DNA of 34,018 bases from DATMQA01 sp035566895 (GCA_035566895.1 DATMQA010000024.1:1-34018), one strand, 5' to 3'. Shown: positions 8,187 through 17,714, counted from the stretch's first letter. Notes: generated by a model not told the origin, from the letters alone. Numbers and translations: made by a program.

Positions 8187-10814
8187 TTAGCGCCGGACTA
8201 GCGCGGTGCTGTAATTCCGGCCGGCAGAGACGTACACGACGTTCGTGAGGCCAGCGGGTACCGCGCACTGTCCATAGGTATTATCGCCCCAGGCGACAAC
8301 GGTACCGTTCGCCAACAGGGCAAGGTTGTGAAAACCGCCGGCGGAGATAGCAACGACGTTGGTAAGGGCCGGAGGGGCGTTGGTTTGTCCCAAGCTGTTG
8401 TCGCCCCACGCCCGCACGGTGCCGTCGCGCTTTAGAACAAGGTCGTGGTAAATGCCGGCAGAAATCGCGATGACATTGGTGAGTCCGGGAGGAATAGAGT
8501 TCTCGCCTTGAGCGTTGTTGCCCCAAGCCACGACGGTATGGTCGCTCTTGAGAGCCAGGCAATGAGCGATATCCAAGCCGCCGGTCACAAATTCTCCCAT
8601 TGCGATATCGACGACGTTCGATAAAGAGGGCAGAAAGGGGAGTATGCCAGAATAATCGATAGTACCGAGGTGCAGCCAGCCACTCACCGTGCCATCGTCT
8701 TTGACAGCGAGCCCGGGATTGCCGGAGGCAATGGCCACCACATTGGTTACGGAGACCGGCACGTCGCTTGCGCCGGACAACACGGTGATGCCAAAGGCGA
8801 TCGGGACGGCGTTGGAGGCGAGTGCCAAGCCATAACCTCCGTAGGAATACTGGCGGAGAGCGATAGCAGCCATGGGAGGAAAAGGCGTGTAATCACTGCG
8901 AAGCTGCTGCCCGAAATCACCCATCGTGCCGTCCATTCGCAGGTAGATGGTTTGCTGCTCCCCGGCCGCCAAGGCAACAGCGTTAGACTCGGTAAGGGCC
9001 ACGTTGGTCTGGCCCAGGGAGTTGTCACCCCAAGCAACCATAGCGGTAGGCGGCAGCGGGTATGATTTCACCGTCAGCAAGGCAGCGCGGGTGGTCAAGG
9101 AGCCCAGAGTGTTGGTGACGGTGACAGAATAACGCCCGACATCGGAGGGCTGGACATTGGGAAAGCTCAGGGAGGCCAGGGTCGCTCCGGGAATGTTTGT
9201 TCCGTTGGCATGCCATTGGTAGGCGAGTGGTTCGCTGCCGTGAATCGATGCCGCCAGCGAAATGAAGGTTCCGGCGATGGCGACGCGATTGGGAAAGTCG
9301 CTCCAGAGCAGTGGTGGAACGTCAGCCACACTCAGGGTAGCGGGAGCAGTGGAAACGGAAGCGACGGAATTGCTTACGATTACGGTATAGACACCCGCAT
9401 TTGCAGCCTGGACGTCTGTGAGGCTCAAGGTGTTGTTGGTTTGCCCTGGCAAAGGGACGCCGTTGAGCTCCCATTGATACGCGATGGGCATTGGATCGGT
9501 GAGCGGGGTGGAACTGGAGGCGTGGACGGAAAAGATGACGTTCGTGCCGGCGGCAACAGTTTGGTCTCCAGGCAGGTTTGTAATCGCCGGAGCAAGGTTC
9601 GCGTAAAGGCGGTAGAAATAACTATTCGTTGAAATGGAGACTGTGATTTGGTTCTGTTGACCGGCGTCAGTCGGTGCGACAGGAACGTCCAACCAATCTG
9701 CTCCGTGGGCCGCTGGGCTCTGCTGCAGAACAAAACCTGCTGCATAATCGGGCCAGGAGAGAAGGAGATTGGTACCCGTCGGCGAAATGTGCAATGTTGG
9801 ACCTTGCTGCAGGGTGAATACATTTCCAAAACCTGGAGAAAGCAAGAGCCGGCTTCCGTCGGCCGAACACACGGCAGCGTTCCAGGAGTTATATGGCGCC
9901 TCCGGCGCCTCCGAACCGCGCCAGGACGCTCCGGAGTCCGCAGAAACGAAGATTGATCCGCCTGAATCGGCGACCAATTTCGAGCCGTCGCCCGAGCAGG
10001 CGATCAAGGTCCAAGGGAGCAAGGGTGAGGGGGTTGGTATCCAAGTAAGGCCAAAGTCTGTTGAACGGTATATAGGAGTACAGGCTTGGCATCCAGACGG
10101 ATAGCTGCGTGGGCCTGCAAAGAGCCTGCTTCCATCCGCAGAAATGGCCACCGTCCATCCGACATTGGTTTGAACGGAGGTGCGGGTCCAGGTGGCTCCA
10201 GAATCCGCCGAAACGTAGATTGCTCCGGTGCCGTAGTTGTCAGAGGCTGCAACGAGTCTGGAGCCGTCGGCGGAAGATGCGATGGAGATCCAGCCGTCTG
10301 ATGGCAAGAGGGCTGGGTTCCAGGTGTTACCGGCGTCGGTGGAAAGATAGACCGGGCCACCGTTAGGATAGGTCTGGCCGGCCGCGGCCATTTTGGTCCC
10401 ATCGGCCGAACAGGTGACGGTTACCCAATTAGTTAGCGGCGCTGAGAGTTGCGTCCAGGTTGCTCCCGAGTTGGTCGAAATAAAAATGGATCCGTATCTG
10501 CCTCCCGAGACTGCGACCAGGATGGGTCCGTCCGAACAAGTAATCGCCGACCAGTTGGTCGCGGGCGCGCCGGTGAGCTGCCAGGTTGCCCCGCCATCAG
10601 TCGAGTGATAGATCGGGCCATACCCGTACGGGAGGCCGGGCACCCATACGCTGGCACCAGCGATTTTTAACCCGTCGGTCGAGCATGCTATTCCAGCCCA
10701 AGCCGTGGCAGGGGAGGGCATAGCTGCCCAAAATTGGGCCATGGAACGGTTGCCCAAGAGGCGCATCGCCAAGAGCGTAATCAACGGAACAATGCTTTCC
10801 TGAGTTTTCTTCAT
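8187..10814 (-). CDS. Secreted Asp-box propeller / Ig / RCC1 repeat protein
   Basis: An 875-residue exported protein. A hydrophobic N-terminus (IVPLITLLAMRLLG) acts as signal peptide. Residues about 35-330 carry six Asp-box motifs (STDGGATW, STNSGATW, STDAGNTW, SADSGATW, STDFGLTW, SADSGASW), spaced as in a sialidase/Ycf48-type beta-propeller. A short 'LLLSWPDYAAGFVLQQS' domain follows at 338-405, then two Ig-like domains (about 411-500 and 503-586, each with YQWxxNGxxxPG). Residues 592-875 are RCC1-type repeats (VAWGDNxxGQxxxPxxLTNV). The role is probably extracellular binding; no catalytic residue is recognisable. The frame is open to 10976, but the ATG at 10814 (MKKTQE) gives the signal peptide directly. 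Confidence 0.85.
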   Translation of the reverse strand: MKKTQESIVPLITLLAMRLLGNRSMAQFWAAMPSPATAWAGIACSTDGLKIAGASVWVPGLPYGYGPIYHSTDGGATWQLTGAPATNWSAITCSDGPILVAVSGGRYGSIFISTNSGATWTQLSAPLTNWVTVTCSADGTKMAAAGQTYPNGGPVYLSTDAGNTWNPALLPSDGWISIASSADGSRLVAASDNYGTGAIYVSADSGATWTRTSVQTNVGWTVAISADGSRLFAGPRSYPSGCQACTPIYRSTDFGLTWIPTPSPLLPWTLIACSGDGSKLVADSGGSIFVSADSGASWRGSEAPEAPYNSWNAAVCSADGSRLLLSPGFGNVFTLQQGPTLHISPTGTNLLLSWPDYAAGFVLQQSPAAHGADWLDVPVAPTDAGQQNQITVSISTNSYFYRLYANLAPAITNLPGDQTVAAGTNVIFSVHASSSTPLTDPMPIAYQWELNGVPLPGQTNNTLSLTDVQAANAGVYTVIVSNSVASVSTAPATLSVADVPPLLWSDFPNRVAIAGTFISLAASIHGSEPLAYQWHANGTNIPGATLASLSFPNVQPSDVGRYSVTVTNTLGSLTTRAALLTVKSYPLPPTAMVAWGDNSLGQTNVALTESNAVALAAGEQQTIYLRMDGTMGDFGQQLRSDYTPFPPMAAIALRQYSYGGYGLALASNAVPIAFGITVLSGASDVPVSVTNVVAIASGNPGLAVKDDGTVSGWLHLGTIDYSGILPFLPSLSNVVDIAMGEFVTGGLDIAHCLALKSDHTVVAWGNNAQGENSIPPGLTNVIAISAGIYHDLVLKRDGTVRAWGDNSLGQTNAPPALTNVVAISAGGFHNLALLANGTVVAWGDNTYGQCAVPAGLTNVVYVSAGRNYSTALVRR

Positions 10815-10929
10815 CGGCACTCGCGAGGTTGCTTGGATTCTCGCTTCGAAAGAATCCCTTGCGGCTAAGACAGCAGTTTTTACGCCGGAAATTGGGATAC
10901 ACAGGCTTTTTGCCCTTATATGGCCCACC

Positions 10930-10999
10930 AAGGATGGGGACGGCGTTCCAACTTGGCAGGAATACATCGCCGGCACCGATCCGATGAACGCCTCCAGCG
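10930..10999 (+). pseudogene. Remnant of a secreted protein C-terminus (DGDG..WQEY..GTDP)
   Basis: One plus-strand frame reads KDGDGVPTWQEYIAGTDPMN followed by ASS. This is the calcium-binding-like motif that ends many verrucomicrobial exported proteins. No matching gene body precedes it, so it is a scrap. It occupies the 290-nt gap between the propeller gene and the reductase-like gene, which holds nothing else I can recognise. Confidence 0.55.
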
Positions 11000-11104
11000 T
11001 ACTGTTGTTGGGTATTGCGCTGGTTGATTCATCCCGGTGGAGAGCGCAAGCTCATGAAGACTCCTGTTCAACTGCTATTCGGGACCCTGACGCACGCTCG
11101 CAAG

Positions 11105-12832
11105 TTAGGCGTAGGTTCCAAGAACCTCATGTACCCCTTCGACAGCCATCCCTCCCTCGCCAACAGCCGCAGCGCAGCGTTTCACCGAGCCGGAGCGCAC
11201 GTCGCCGGCGGCAAAAATCCCCGGACGGCTCGTCTCCAGCAGGCCGGGAGAACGTTTCGCTTTTTTCCATGCGGGTGCTTCAGCGACGGAATGGCCCGTT
11301 TTGACGAAGCCCTTTTCATCCCGTTCGATCTCAGGGGGTAGCCAGTCTGTGCATGGTTTCGCGCCAATCATGGAAAAAATCGCCGCCACCTGGACCGTGC
11401 GCCGCTCACCCGTGCTCGTGTCCTCCAACTCGGCCGCTTCCAGGGCCTTTTGGCCGCTCATCCTTCGGATCTCCGTGTGCGCCAAAATCTCGATGTTCGC
11501 TTTTGCCTGGACCCGCCGCGCCAGGTAGCTGGACATGCTTTTCGCCAGGCCCTCCCCGCGGATAACCAGCAGGACCTTCTCCGCCTGTTCCGACAGAAAC
11601 ATCGCGGCCTGCCCAGCCGAATTGCCGGCCCCGGCCACAATCACCGTTGAGCCCCGGCAGAGCCGCCCTTCCCGGCCTGTCGCCGCGTAATAAACCCCGG
11701 TCCCCTCAAATTGCTCACGCCCCTCGGCCTCCAACCGGCGGTACTCAGCCCCCGTCGCGATGAGCACGCACCTGGCGCGAAGCATAGCGCTGCAGCCCTC
11801 GGCTTGCAGAGTCGCGCCAGAATCCCCGTCCGTAAATGTCATCGCCAGCGCCTGCGCCGGTGTGGCGAACCTCGCGCCGAATCGATACGCCTGCAGTTGC
11901 GCGCTGTAGGTTAGCTCCCCGCCGCCAATGCCCGTGGGAAAACCGAAGAAGTTCTCGATCAAAGACGAAGACCCGGCCTGGCCACCCGGCGCAAAGCTTT
12001 CCAACACCACGGTCTTGAGCCCTTCCGAAGCAGCATACACGGCGGCCGCCAGGCCGGCCGGTCCTGCGCCAATTATAGCCAGGTCACAAGTGATTTCGCC
12101 CTCCTCATCAGCCGCCACCGAGCGCAGCAATCCGGCTGCCCGCGCGACCTCTCGCAAAGAGGGATGCCGCAAAGGTGCGCCGTTGGCCAGGATCAGCGCC
12201 GGCAGATCGCGGCTCGACAGGTGCAGTCGCTCGCACAACCCCCGCCCAGCTTCGGTTTGAAAGTTAATCAGCCGGTGCGGGATGTGGTTCTTGTCCAGAA
12301 AATCATCGAGCTGGCGCCCCTCCCGCGAACCCTCTTGGGCGAGGATGCGCAACCCGGCGAACTCCCGGTCGCGTTGCAGCCGTTTTCGGCGCATGATGAA
12401 CGCGCGTACGAGCGGCTCACTCACCCCTGGCAGCTCCGCCAGCGCCTGCCGCAGCCGGTTGGCCGGCACTTCCAGGATCTCGCTCTCTTCTGCCCCGCCC
12501 CGAACGTTGGCCACGGCCGCCGTGCCCATGAGCGTTGACACGTCTCCGGCAAAATTCCGCGGACCCATGGTCCCGAGGATTTGCTCCTGGCCGTCGCGCG
12601 ATTCAAAGGCCTCCACGGTGCCGCGCAGGACCACCGTCAGCCCCACGTCGCGCTCGCCCGCTTTGTAGATCACTTCGCCGGGCCGTAAGATGCGCCGCGC
12701 CCCTAGCGGCTCGATCATCGCCAGTTGCCGGTCGTCCAGCTTCGGAAAAGCCACGCTCTCCGTGTCCCGGTAAAATTGCTCGTCCTGCTCCAGCTCGGTC
12801 ATAACCAATCTCGTCTCGCCAGGCGCTCTCAT
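11105..12832 (-). CDS. Cyclic-nucleotide-domain / thioredoxin-reductase-like flavoprotein fusion
   Basis: 575 residues in three parts. Residues 28-140 form a CRP-type cyclic nucleotide-binding fold (ILRPGEVIYKAGE; FAGDVSTLMG), but the usual FGE and phosphate-binding Arg are replaced (FAGD, TAAVANVRG), so the ligand may not be cAMP. Residues 155-235 are a thioredoxin/glutaredoxin-like linker domain. Residues 248-575 are a pyridine nucleotide-disulphide oxidoreductase: FAD motif IIGAGPAGLAA (253-263) and NADPH motif GAGNSAGQA (401-409), ending in FAAGDVRSG. The redox CxxC expected near 384-387 reads ATGR, so it cannot be a classical thioredoxin reductase. ATG at 12832 has an AGAGG site upstream; ATG at 12802 is an alternative. 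It lies 131 nt downstream of the receiver gene, in the same direction as the cyclase. Confidence 0.88.
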   Translation of the reverse strand: MRAPGETRLVMTELEQDEQFYRDTESVAFPKLDDRQLAMIEPLGARRILRPGEVIYKAGERDVGLTVVLRGTVEAFESRDGQEQILGTMGPRNFAGDVSTLMGTAAVANVRGGAEESEILEVPANRLRQALAELPGVSEPLVRAFIMRRKRLQRDREFAGLRILAQEGSREGRQLDDFLDKNHIPHRLINFQTEAGRGLCERLHLSSRDLPALILANGAPLRHPSLREVARAAGLLRSVAADEEGEITCDLAIIGAGPAGLAAAVYAASEGLKTVVLESFAPGGQAGSSSLIENFFGFPTGIGGGELTYSAQLQAYRFGARFATPAQALAMTFTDGDSGATLQAEGCSAMLRARCVLIATGAEYRRLEAEGREQFEGTGVYYAATGREGRLCRGSTVIVAGAGNSAGQAAMFLSEQAEKVLLVIRGEGLAKSMSSYLARRVQAKANIEILAHTEIRRMSGQKALEAAELEDTSTGERRTVQVAAIFSMIGAKPCTDWLPPEIERDEKGFVKTGHSVAEAPAWKKAKRSPGLLETSRPGIFAAGDVRSGSVKRCAAAVGEGGMAVEGVHEVLGTYA

Positions 12833-12921
12833 TAACCTCTTGCTCGCCCGCGGAACTGCGAAGGCACGCTCGACCGGATTTATCCCCTTGTCAATTTGGC
12901 GCTCTCTGACGTTCCTTGCAT

Positions 12922-12988
12922 AGCTTCATCAAGCCCGAGGAAAAAATGCTTCGAAGCCCGCCTCTATTCCGGCGGTGCCGAACTGCCT
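12922..12988 (+). pseudogene. Short diverged copy of the ATP-grasp gene segment
   Basis: This stretch aligns with 7603-7671 of the ATP-grasp gene at roughly 85% by eye, with a 2-bp gap and one extra A in a poly-A run. Both contain ATCAAGCCCG, AATGCTTCGA, TCTATTCC and GCCGAACT. It is antisense to the end of the receiver gene, and the CTA inside it provides that gene's TAG stop at 12964-12966. Confidence 0.7.
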
Positions 12989-15900
12989 TCGGTGGCCGCG
13001 CCAGCGGCAGGGTCCGCTTTCGAGGCCGCCTCACGGGGCTCCACCTGCGGCGTTTCTGGTTCCTGGAGCGTGTTCTGAACCATGAGAACGTCCCGGAGGA
13101 TCGCTTCTGCCAACTTCTTCTGTTCTTCGCTCATCTCGAGCTGAAGCAAGCTGTTGGCGCCCTTGTATAGATTATCGACCGGTTCTTGAATCTGTTTGCG
13201 CCATGTGTTGCGCTGCAAACGGGTGCCGCGCTCGGCGTCAAGCGAAGCGTGCTGCAAGCGCGCCATCTGGGCCACCAGGCGCTCCCGTTCAACCTGCTCG
13301 AACTGAAGTGCGCATTGGGCTTTGCTCAACTCGAGTTCGGCTCTTTGGGAATGATCGCGATGATTGCGCTGAGCAGATTCGAGCGCTTGAGCCAGGCGCT
13401 GACGCTCCGCCGTTTCCTGTTGCACCCGGGATTCGCTCTCACGCAGCCCTTCCGAGGCGGCCTTGAAGTCTGAGTCGAGCGTCTCGCGGGTTCGGCCTTG
13501 GTTCTGAAGCTCGCGTTGTGCCGTATCCAGCGCTGCCGCCAGCCGTTGGCGTTCAGCGGTTTCCTGCTGCAGTTTCGATTCACTTTCGCCCAGCGCTTTA
13601 AGGGTAGCCTGTAGTTCGATTCCCAGAGTCTCGTACTTTCGGCTATGGTTCTGGAGTTCGCGCCGGGCTTCTTCGAGCTCGGTAGCAAGGCGTTCCCGTT
13701 CGGCGTTTTCACCTTCGAGTTTTGAGCCGCTCTCTTGCAGCGAATTCAGGGCAGCGTCCAGCCGCGATTGCAGCTCTTGCTGGGTGCTGTTGAGTGTCTT
13801 ACGCGCAACATCAAACGACGAGAGGTGTTTATGCAAATGCGCACTCAGGTCGTTAGTCTTGTCCAATTGCTCCTCGGCCAGGCGGCATTCGGCCTTTTGA
13901 TGCTCCAACTCGACAGTCTGCCGGGCCAGGGCTTCCTCCCGCTGCCGCAGTTGGTCTTCCAGCGTGCCGATGCGCTCCTGGTCCGCGCGCTGAGATTCCA
14001 GCAAAAGCTTGGATTCGGCGTGCAGCTCCTGCAGGCGCTGGTTGAGCGCTGCGGCGCGTTCCTCGATTCGGTGGCGCTCGCCCCGCTCTTTGGCCAGGTC
14101 AGCCGTCACCCGCGTCAGGGTGGCCACTCTTTGGCTAATCCCTTGCTCCAGGTCAGCGGCCTGGTCTTTGCCCGACTGCAACTGGCTCTCCAGTTCTTTG
14201 ACCCGCTTGGAGGCATCGGCGTTGACCTGTTGTTCTTTGGCCAACTGGCCCTTAACCTCTTCCCCGGCCTGGCGCAACCCTTCCAACTCCTGCTCGAAGG
14301 CAAACCCCTGGCGCTGCAGGTCGTTTTCCGCGTTGACAATCCGCTCTAACAGTGACTCCCGCTCCTGCGCATATTTCGCCACCGTCTCGCGCTGTTTGGC
14401 GCATTCGGTTTGGAGCGCCTGGAGTAGCTCTACAAGGTTGCGCCCGCTGTTTGGCTCCGTCGCGGTCGCATCGGGCACGGGAGCGTTTCGCTCTTCGATG
14501 ATGCCATTCTCAGCGTCACCTTGCGGCGGCAAGTCAGGTTCTGCTCCAACCTCGTCCAGGACAAAGCCCCCTTCGCTCTCAGCCTGTCTGGCCTGGCGCG
14601 TCGGCGGGAAGCCTTGCCTATCAGGTGCTTTCGATTCAAACGCTGGAGCGCTTTCGTTTTGGTTGGTGCCATTGTTGGCACCGCATTGAAGTAGTGGAGC
14701 GGGTTCAGCAGTAACTCCGTCTGTGTCGGCGAGCCATTCGTTTTCAGTCTCTTTGGCCTCTGGCGCCGGTTGCAGAGTTTGCTCCTCAGGCGTTTCCGAA
14801 ACAGGAGCCGCGCCCTGCCTGATGGCGCCGTCAGGCTCATCGGTTGACCTTTCCGTGACCATGCCTGCGGACATCTTCGCCAGGACTTCCTCTTCAGCTT
14901 GCGGCGTCTCGCAGGCTTCACTTCCCTGAAGAGGTTCGCAGGATAGGCTGCCTGCGGCAGACTGGTGCGTCATTGGCTCCTGCGAGGCAAATGGCTCGGG
15001 GGCTGCTTGCCACTCGCTGGAGTTGGAATCGTCCTCAATCAACAAACTTCCTTCCGGGTCGCTTGCCGGTTGTCGGCTCCCGGCAAGACCTGGCGGGCCG
15101 GAGTTGACGGCGAAACCTTGGCCGCCCGGCCTGAGCGTGTGCATAATGAGCCTTAGAACCACTTCCAAGGCACAGGCCCCTTTCGGTATAACATCGTTGC
15201 CCTCGGAAATGACGCTGTTCGCAAGGTCTTGCAACTCGTTGTTCGCGCTGAAGAAGAGAACCGGAACAGTTTGGTGTTGCGGCATCAGGCGTAACTGTTG
15301 GTAGACCTCGAAACCGTCCTGGGCCGGCGTGTTGATGTCCATGGTGACGGCATCGAAGCGGCCGCCTTGCAACATGCGAATGCCCTCGGCCGGATCTTGA
15401 GCGCCCAGCACTTCGAAATGCCCTCGCTGGAGACCCCTAACAGTCGCAACGTTGCCGGCAGCGTCGCTGTCCACCACCAGCACCTTGAGCTCAGGTCTTG
15501 GCCCGGCGAACGTGGTATCGTTGCTCTCGACCAATTGGTCAAGGAAATCCACCGCTTGCGTAATGGTTTGAAAGGTCGAACTTGCCGACTGCGACTGCTT
15601 GAACATGAGTTCAAACAGCAGGCCCTCGAGCACGCTGCTCACGTCCGCGATTTTGGTGAACCCAATCAGGGCTGCACGTGCGCTCAGAAAGCGGACCCGG
15701 CGATACAGCTCGCTTAACTCCACCAAGTCCTTTTCCGAATCCACCGCCCTGGTGCAACTGAGGCACAAGCGCCGAAGTTTTGCGACTTCCTTTGGCGCCT
15801 GCTCTCTCAAGGCAGCCTGCCCGGTCTCCATCGCACTCTCCAGGACCGCCTCTTCGCCGGTAGGCGCCGGCGCTCCGGAAGCGTCGAGGCCGGGTTCGAA

Positions 15901-17712
15901 CAAAGGACTCGGCACCGGGTGTCTCAGTAGGTCGCAAACGTGTTGGACCAGCTTCGCCGGCGTGCAGTCGGCCTTCGAAAGTCCGCAGTTGGCCCCCGCC
16001 TCCTTGGCCCGGGCGGCCAATTGGCCCACATAAGAATTGGAAAGTACGATTACCGGCGTGTCCTTTAGATCGCTATCGGCCCGAACGAATTGAAGAACTT
16101 CCAGCCCGTCGACCTTCGGAAGCATCAGATCCAGCACGACCAATGCAGGTCTAAGCTGCGGTAGCAATTCGAACGCGGCCAAACCGTCCCCGGCGGTTTC
16201 GACCCGAAAGCCGGCGCGCTCGAGGGCTTTGGTATAAACTTTTAGCACGAACGGGTCGTCTTCGACAAAAAAGATCGTCGCTTGGTTTGAAGGTTCCCTT
16301 GCCTCGACGGAATTCAGGCTAGCCGGTTGCAAATCGGGCGGCGCGCTGGCGGGCTCGGAAACGAGCCCCGGCTTGAGGCGCGCCTGAAGTAGCTGGCCCC
16401 ATGGCTTCAAGGGCGGCGAACTGATTGGTCCGCCGCTATCCGCGGGCGCACTCCCGGGAGAATTTGGCGTGGCCTCCTCCCGCGCTATGGCGCCGCGCGC
16501 TGGAGAGGCAGCTATCGATTGAGTCCGCCGGCTGGCCGGACTTTGCAGCTCAGTAAGAGTCTTCATGATGAGTCCTGTGCGTAATCTTGACTTTGCGTTC
16601 AATGGGGCAGCGGCAGGTTCAGCCCAATCGGGGTCATTCGTTGGCATCGGGTCGGAGACCACAATAACTGGCGTTCCTGGGAGCTGGGGAAACTGACTGA
16701 GGGCCGAATCGAAGCCGTGCAACTCCGGAACCGCAAGGTTAGCGATGACCAGCTCCACCGGGTTGGACGCCAGGTATGTCAGCGCCTGTGCAGGGTCTTC
16801 GAAGGAAACTGGTTTGGTGCCCGCCCTGAGCAGCGCAACGCTGAGGGCTCCGCCAGACAAGGGTGACTCATCGATGACCCCAACTGTGAACTGGTTAAGC
16901 TCCTTTGCATCGCCATCAGACAGCGAGCTCAGCAGCTCCACGGCGCGGCCGATCATGCCCAGCTCCTCCTTGTTAAAGGTGGCCCGACCGTTCTGAAATT
17001 GATTCAGGAACTCTTCCAGGGCCTTGGCCTGCCGGGCCAGGTTGCGCAAGCCGGCAACCTGCGCACAACTCAGTAGGGAACGCAACCGGCTAAGCAGTTT
17101 GTCACAGCCTTCGACGCGTTCTCCGGGGCCGCTCGAGTTCAACCACAGCTCACATTCCTCATGAACTCCGCCGATGATCTCGTCAATATCTCCAGGCGGG
17201 ACCGCGTTGACAGGCGGCTCGAACGTCGGCTTCTCCGTCTTTCTTGTACCGAATGGTTCCGGGTCCTGGACCCCTGACACCTCGGTGACAATAATGTTCA
17301 GCAGGTCTTCCATCACGGTCGAGCGCTTGTCGAAGACCCTGGTCACGCTGCGCTGGACCTCCATTTGAATCGCACGGCTCATCTGGTCCTTGTCGGTAAA
17401 GACGTAGATTGGCCGGTCGCCGAATTGTGGCTCGCGGCGCGCCGTCCGGATTAACTCCATCCCCGAGACCACGGGAAGTTTGAGGTCCACCAGCAGGGCA
17501 TCAGGGAGTGAGGCGCGAAATTTCCCCAGGGCAAGCGTAACGTTCGAAGTGAAATCAACCGCAAAACCCGCCAGCCGGAACAGAAAGATCAGCACAATGC
17601 GGGTGAACCCGTCGCCCTCCACGATCAGAATTCGCTTTCTCTCCTTGGCCGGTTGAACTGATCCCTCCGGCACGGGTGACTCAGGCATTGAGGTTTGGAG
17701 GGTTTCTGCCAT
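12964..17712 (-). CDS. Giant multi-receiver response regulator with coiled coil
   Basis: 1582 residues with no output domain of known DNA-binding type. REC1 (27-145) has Asp76, Thr106 and Lys129. An HPt-like helical segment (180-265) lacks histidine at the expected site. REC2 (275-390) is degenerate, with Asn325 replacing the phospho-acceptor Asp. REC3 (478-598) is canonical, with Asp485/486, Asp528, Ser558 and Lys580. A second HPt-like segment (640-735, RRVRFLSARAALIGF) has Arg where His is expected. REC4 (742-862) is canonical, with Asp748, Asp792, Ser822 and Lys844. A Pro/Glu-rich linker (870-1110) leads into a long coiled coil (about 1110-1550). It starts two bases after the cyclase stop, so translation is probably coupled. 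The protein probably integrates several phospho-inputs and scaffolds partners through the coiled coil. Confidence 0.9.
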   Translation of the reverse strand: MAETLQTSMPESPVPEGSVQPAKERKRILIVEGDGFTRIVLIFLFRLAGFAVDFTSNVTLALGKFRASLPDALLVDLKLPVVSGMELIRTARREPQFGDRPIYVFTDKDQMSRAIQMEVQRSVTRVFDKRSTVMEDLLNIIVTEVSGVQDPEPFGTRKTEKPTFEPPVNAVPPGDIDEIIGGVHEECELWLNSSGPGERVEGCDKLLSRLRSLLSCAQVAGLRNLARQAKALEEFLNQFQNGRATFNKEELGMIGRAVELLSSLSDGDAKELNQFTVGVIDESPLSGGALSVALLRAGTKPVSFEDPAQALTYLASNPVELVIANLAVPELHGFDSALSQFPQLPGTPVIVVSDPMPTNDPDWAEPAAAPLNAKSRLRTGLIMKTLTELQSPASRRTQSIAASPARGAIAREEATPNSPGSAPADSGGPISSPPLKPWGQLLQARLKPGLVSEPASAPPDLQPASLNSVEAREPSNQATIFFVEDDPFVLKVYTKALERAGFRVETAGDGLAAFELLPQLRPALVVLDLMLPKVDGLEVLQFVRADSDLKDTPVIVLSNSYVGQLAARAKEAGANCGLSKADCTPAKLVQHVCDLLRHPVPSPLFEPGLDASGAPAPTGEEAVLESAMETGQAALREQAPKEVAKLRRLCLSCTRAVDSEKDLVELSELYRRVRFLSARAALIGFTKIADVSSVLEGLLFELMFKQSQSASSTFQTITQAVDFLDQLVESNDTTFAGPRPELKVLVVDSDAAGNVATVRGLQRGHFEVLGAQDPAEGIRMLQGGRFDAVTMDINTPAQDGFEVYQQLRLMPQHQTVPVLFFSANNELQDLANSVISEGNDVIPKGACALEVVLRLIMHTLRPGGQGFAVNSGPPGLAGSRQPASDPEGSLLIEDDSNSSEWQAAPEPFASQEPMTHQSAAGSLSCEPLQGSEACETPQAEEEVLAKMSAGMVTERSTDEPDGAIRQGAAPVSETPEEQTLQPAPEAKETENEWLADTDGVTAEPAPLLQCGANNGTNQNESAPAFESKAPDRQGFPPTRQARQAESEGGFVLDEVGAEPDLPPQGDAENGIIEERNAPVPDATATEPNSGRNLVELLQALQTECAKQRETVAKYAQERESLLERIVNAENDLQRQGFAFEQELEGLRQAGEEVKGQLAKEQQVNADASKRVKELESQLQSGKDQAADLEQGISQRVATLTRVTADLAKERGERHRIEERAAALNQRLQELHAESKLLLESQRADQERIGTLEDQLRQREEALARQTVELEHQKAECRLAEEQLDKTNDLSAHLHKHLSSFDVARKTLNSTQQELQSRLDAALNSLQESGSKLEGENAERERLATELEEARRELQNHSRKYETLGIELQATLKALGESESKLQQETAERQRLAAALDTAQRELQNQGRTRETLDSDFKAASEGLRESESRVQQETAERQRLAQALESAQRNHRDHSQRAELELSKAQCALQFEQVERERLVAQMARLQHASLDAERGTRLQRNTWRKQIQEPVDNLYKGANSLLQLEMSEEQKKLAEAILRDVLMVQNTLQEPETPQVEPREAASKADPAAGAATEGSSAPPE
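13300..13740 (-). repeat. Three 147-bp units encoding 49-residue (seven-heptad) coiled-coil repeats
   Basis: Within the receiver gene, three successive blocks begin LQESGSKLEGENAER, LGESESKLQQETAER and LRESESRVQQETAER. Each is 49 residues, exactly seven heptads, so duplication keeps coiled-coil register. The third copy diverges toward its end. Confidence 0.75.
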
Positions 17713-17714
17713 CT

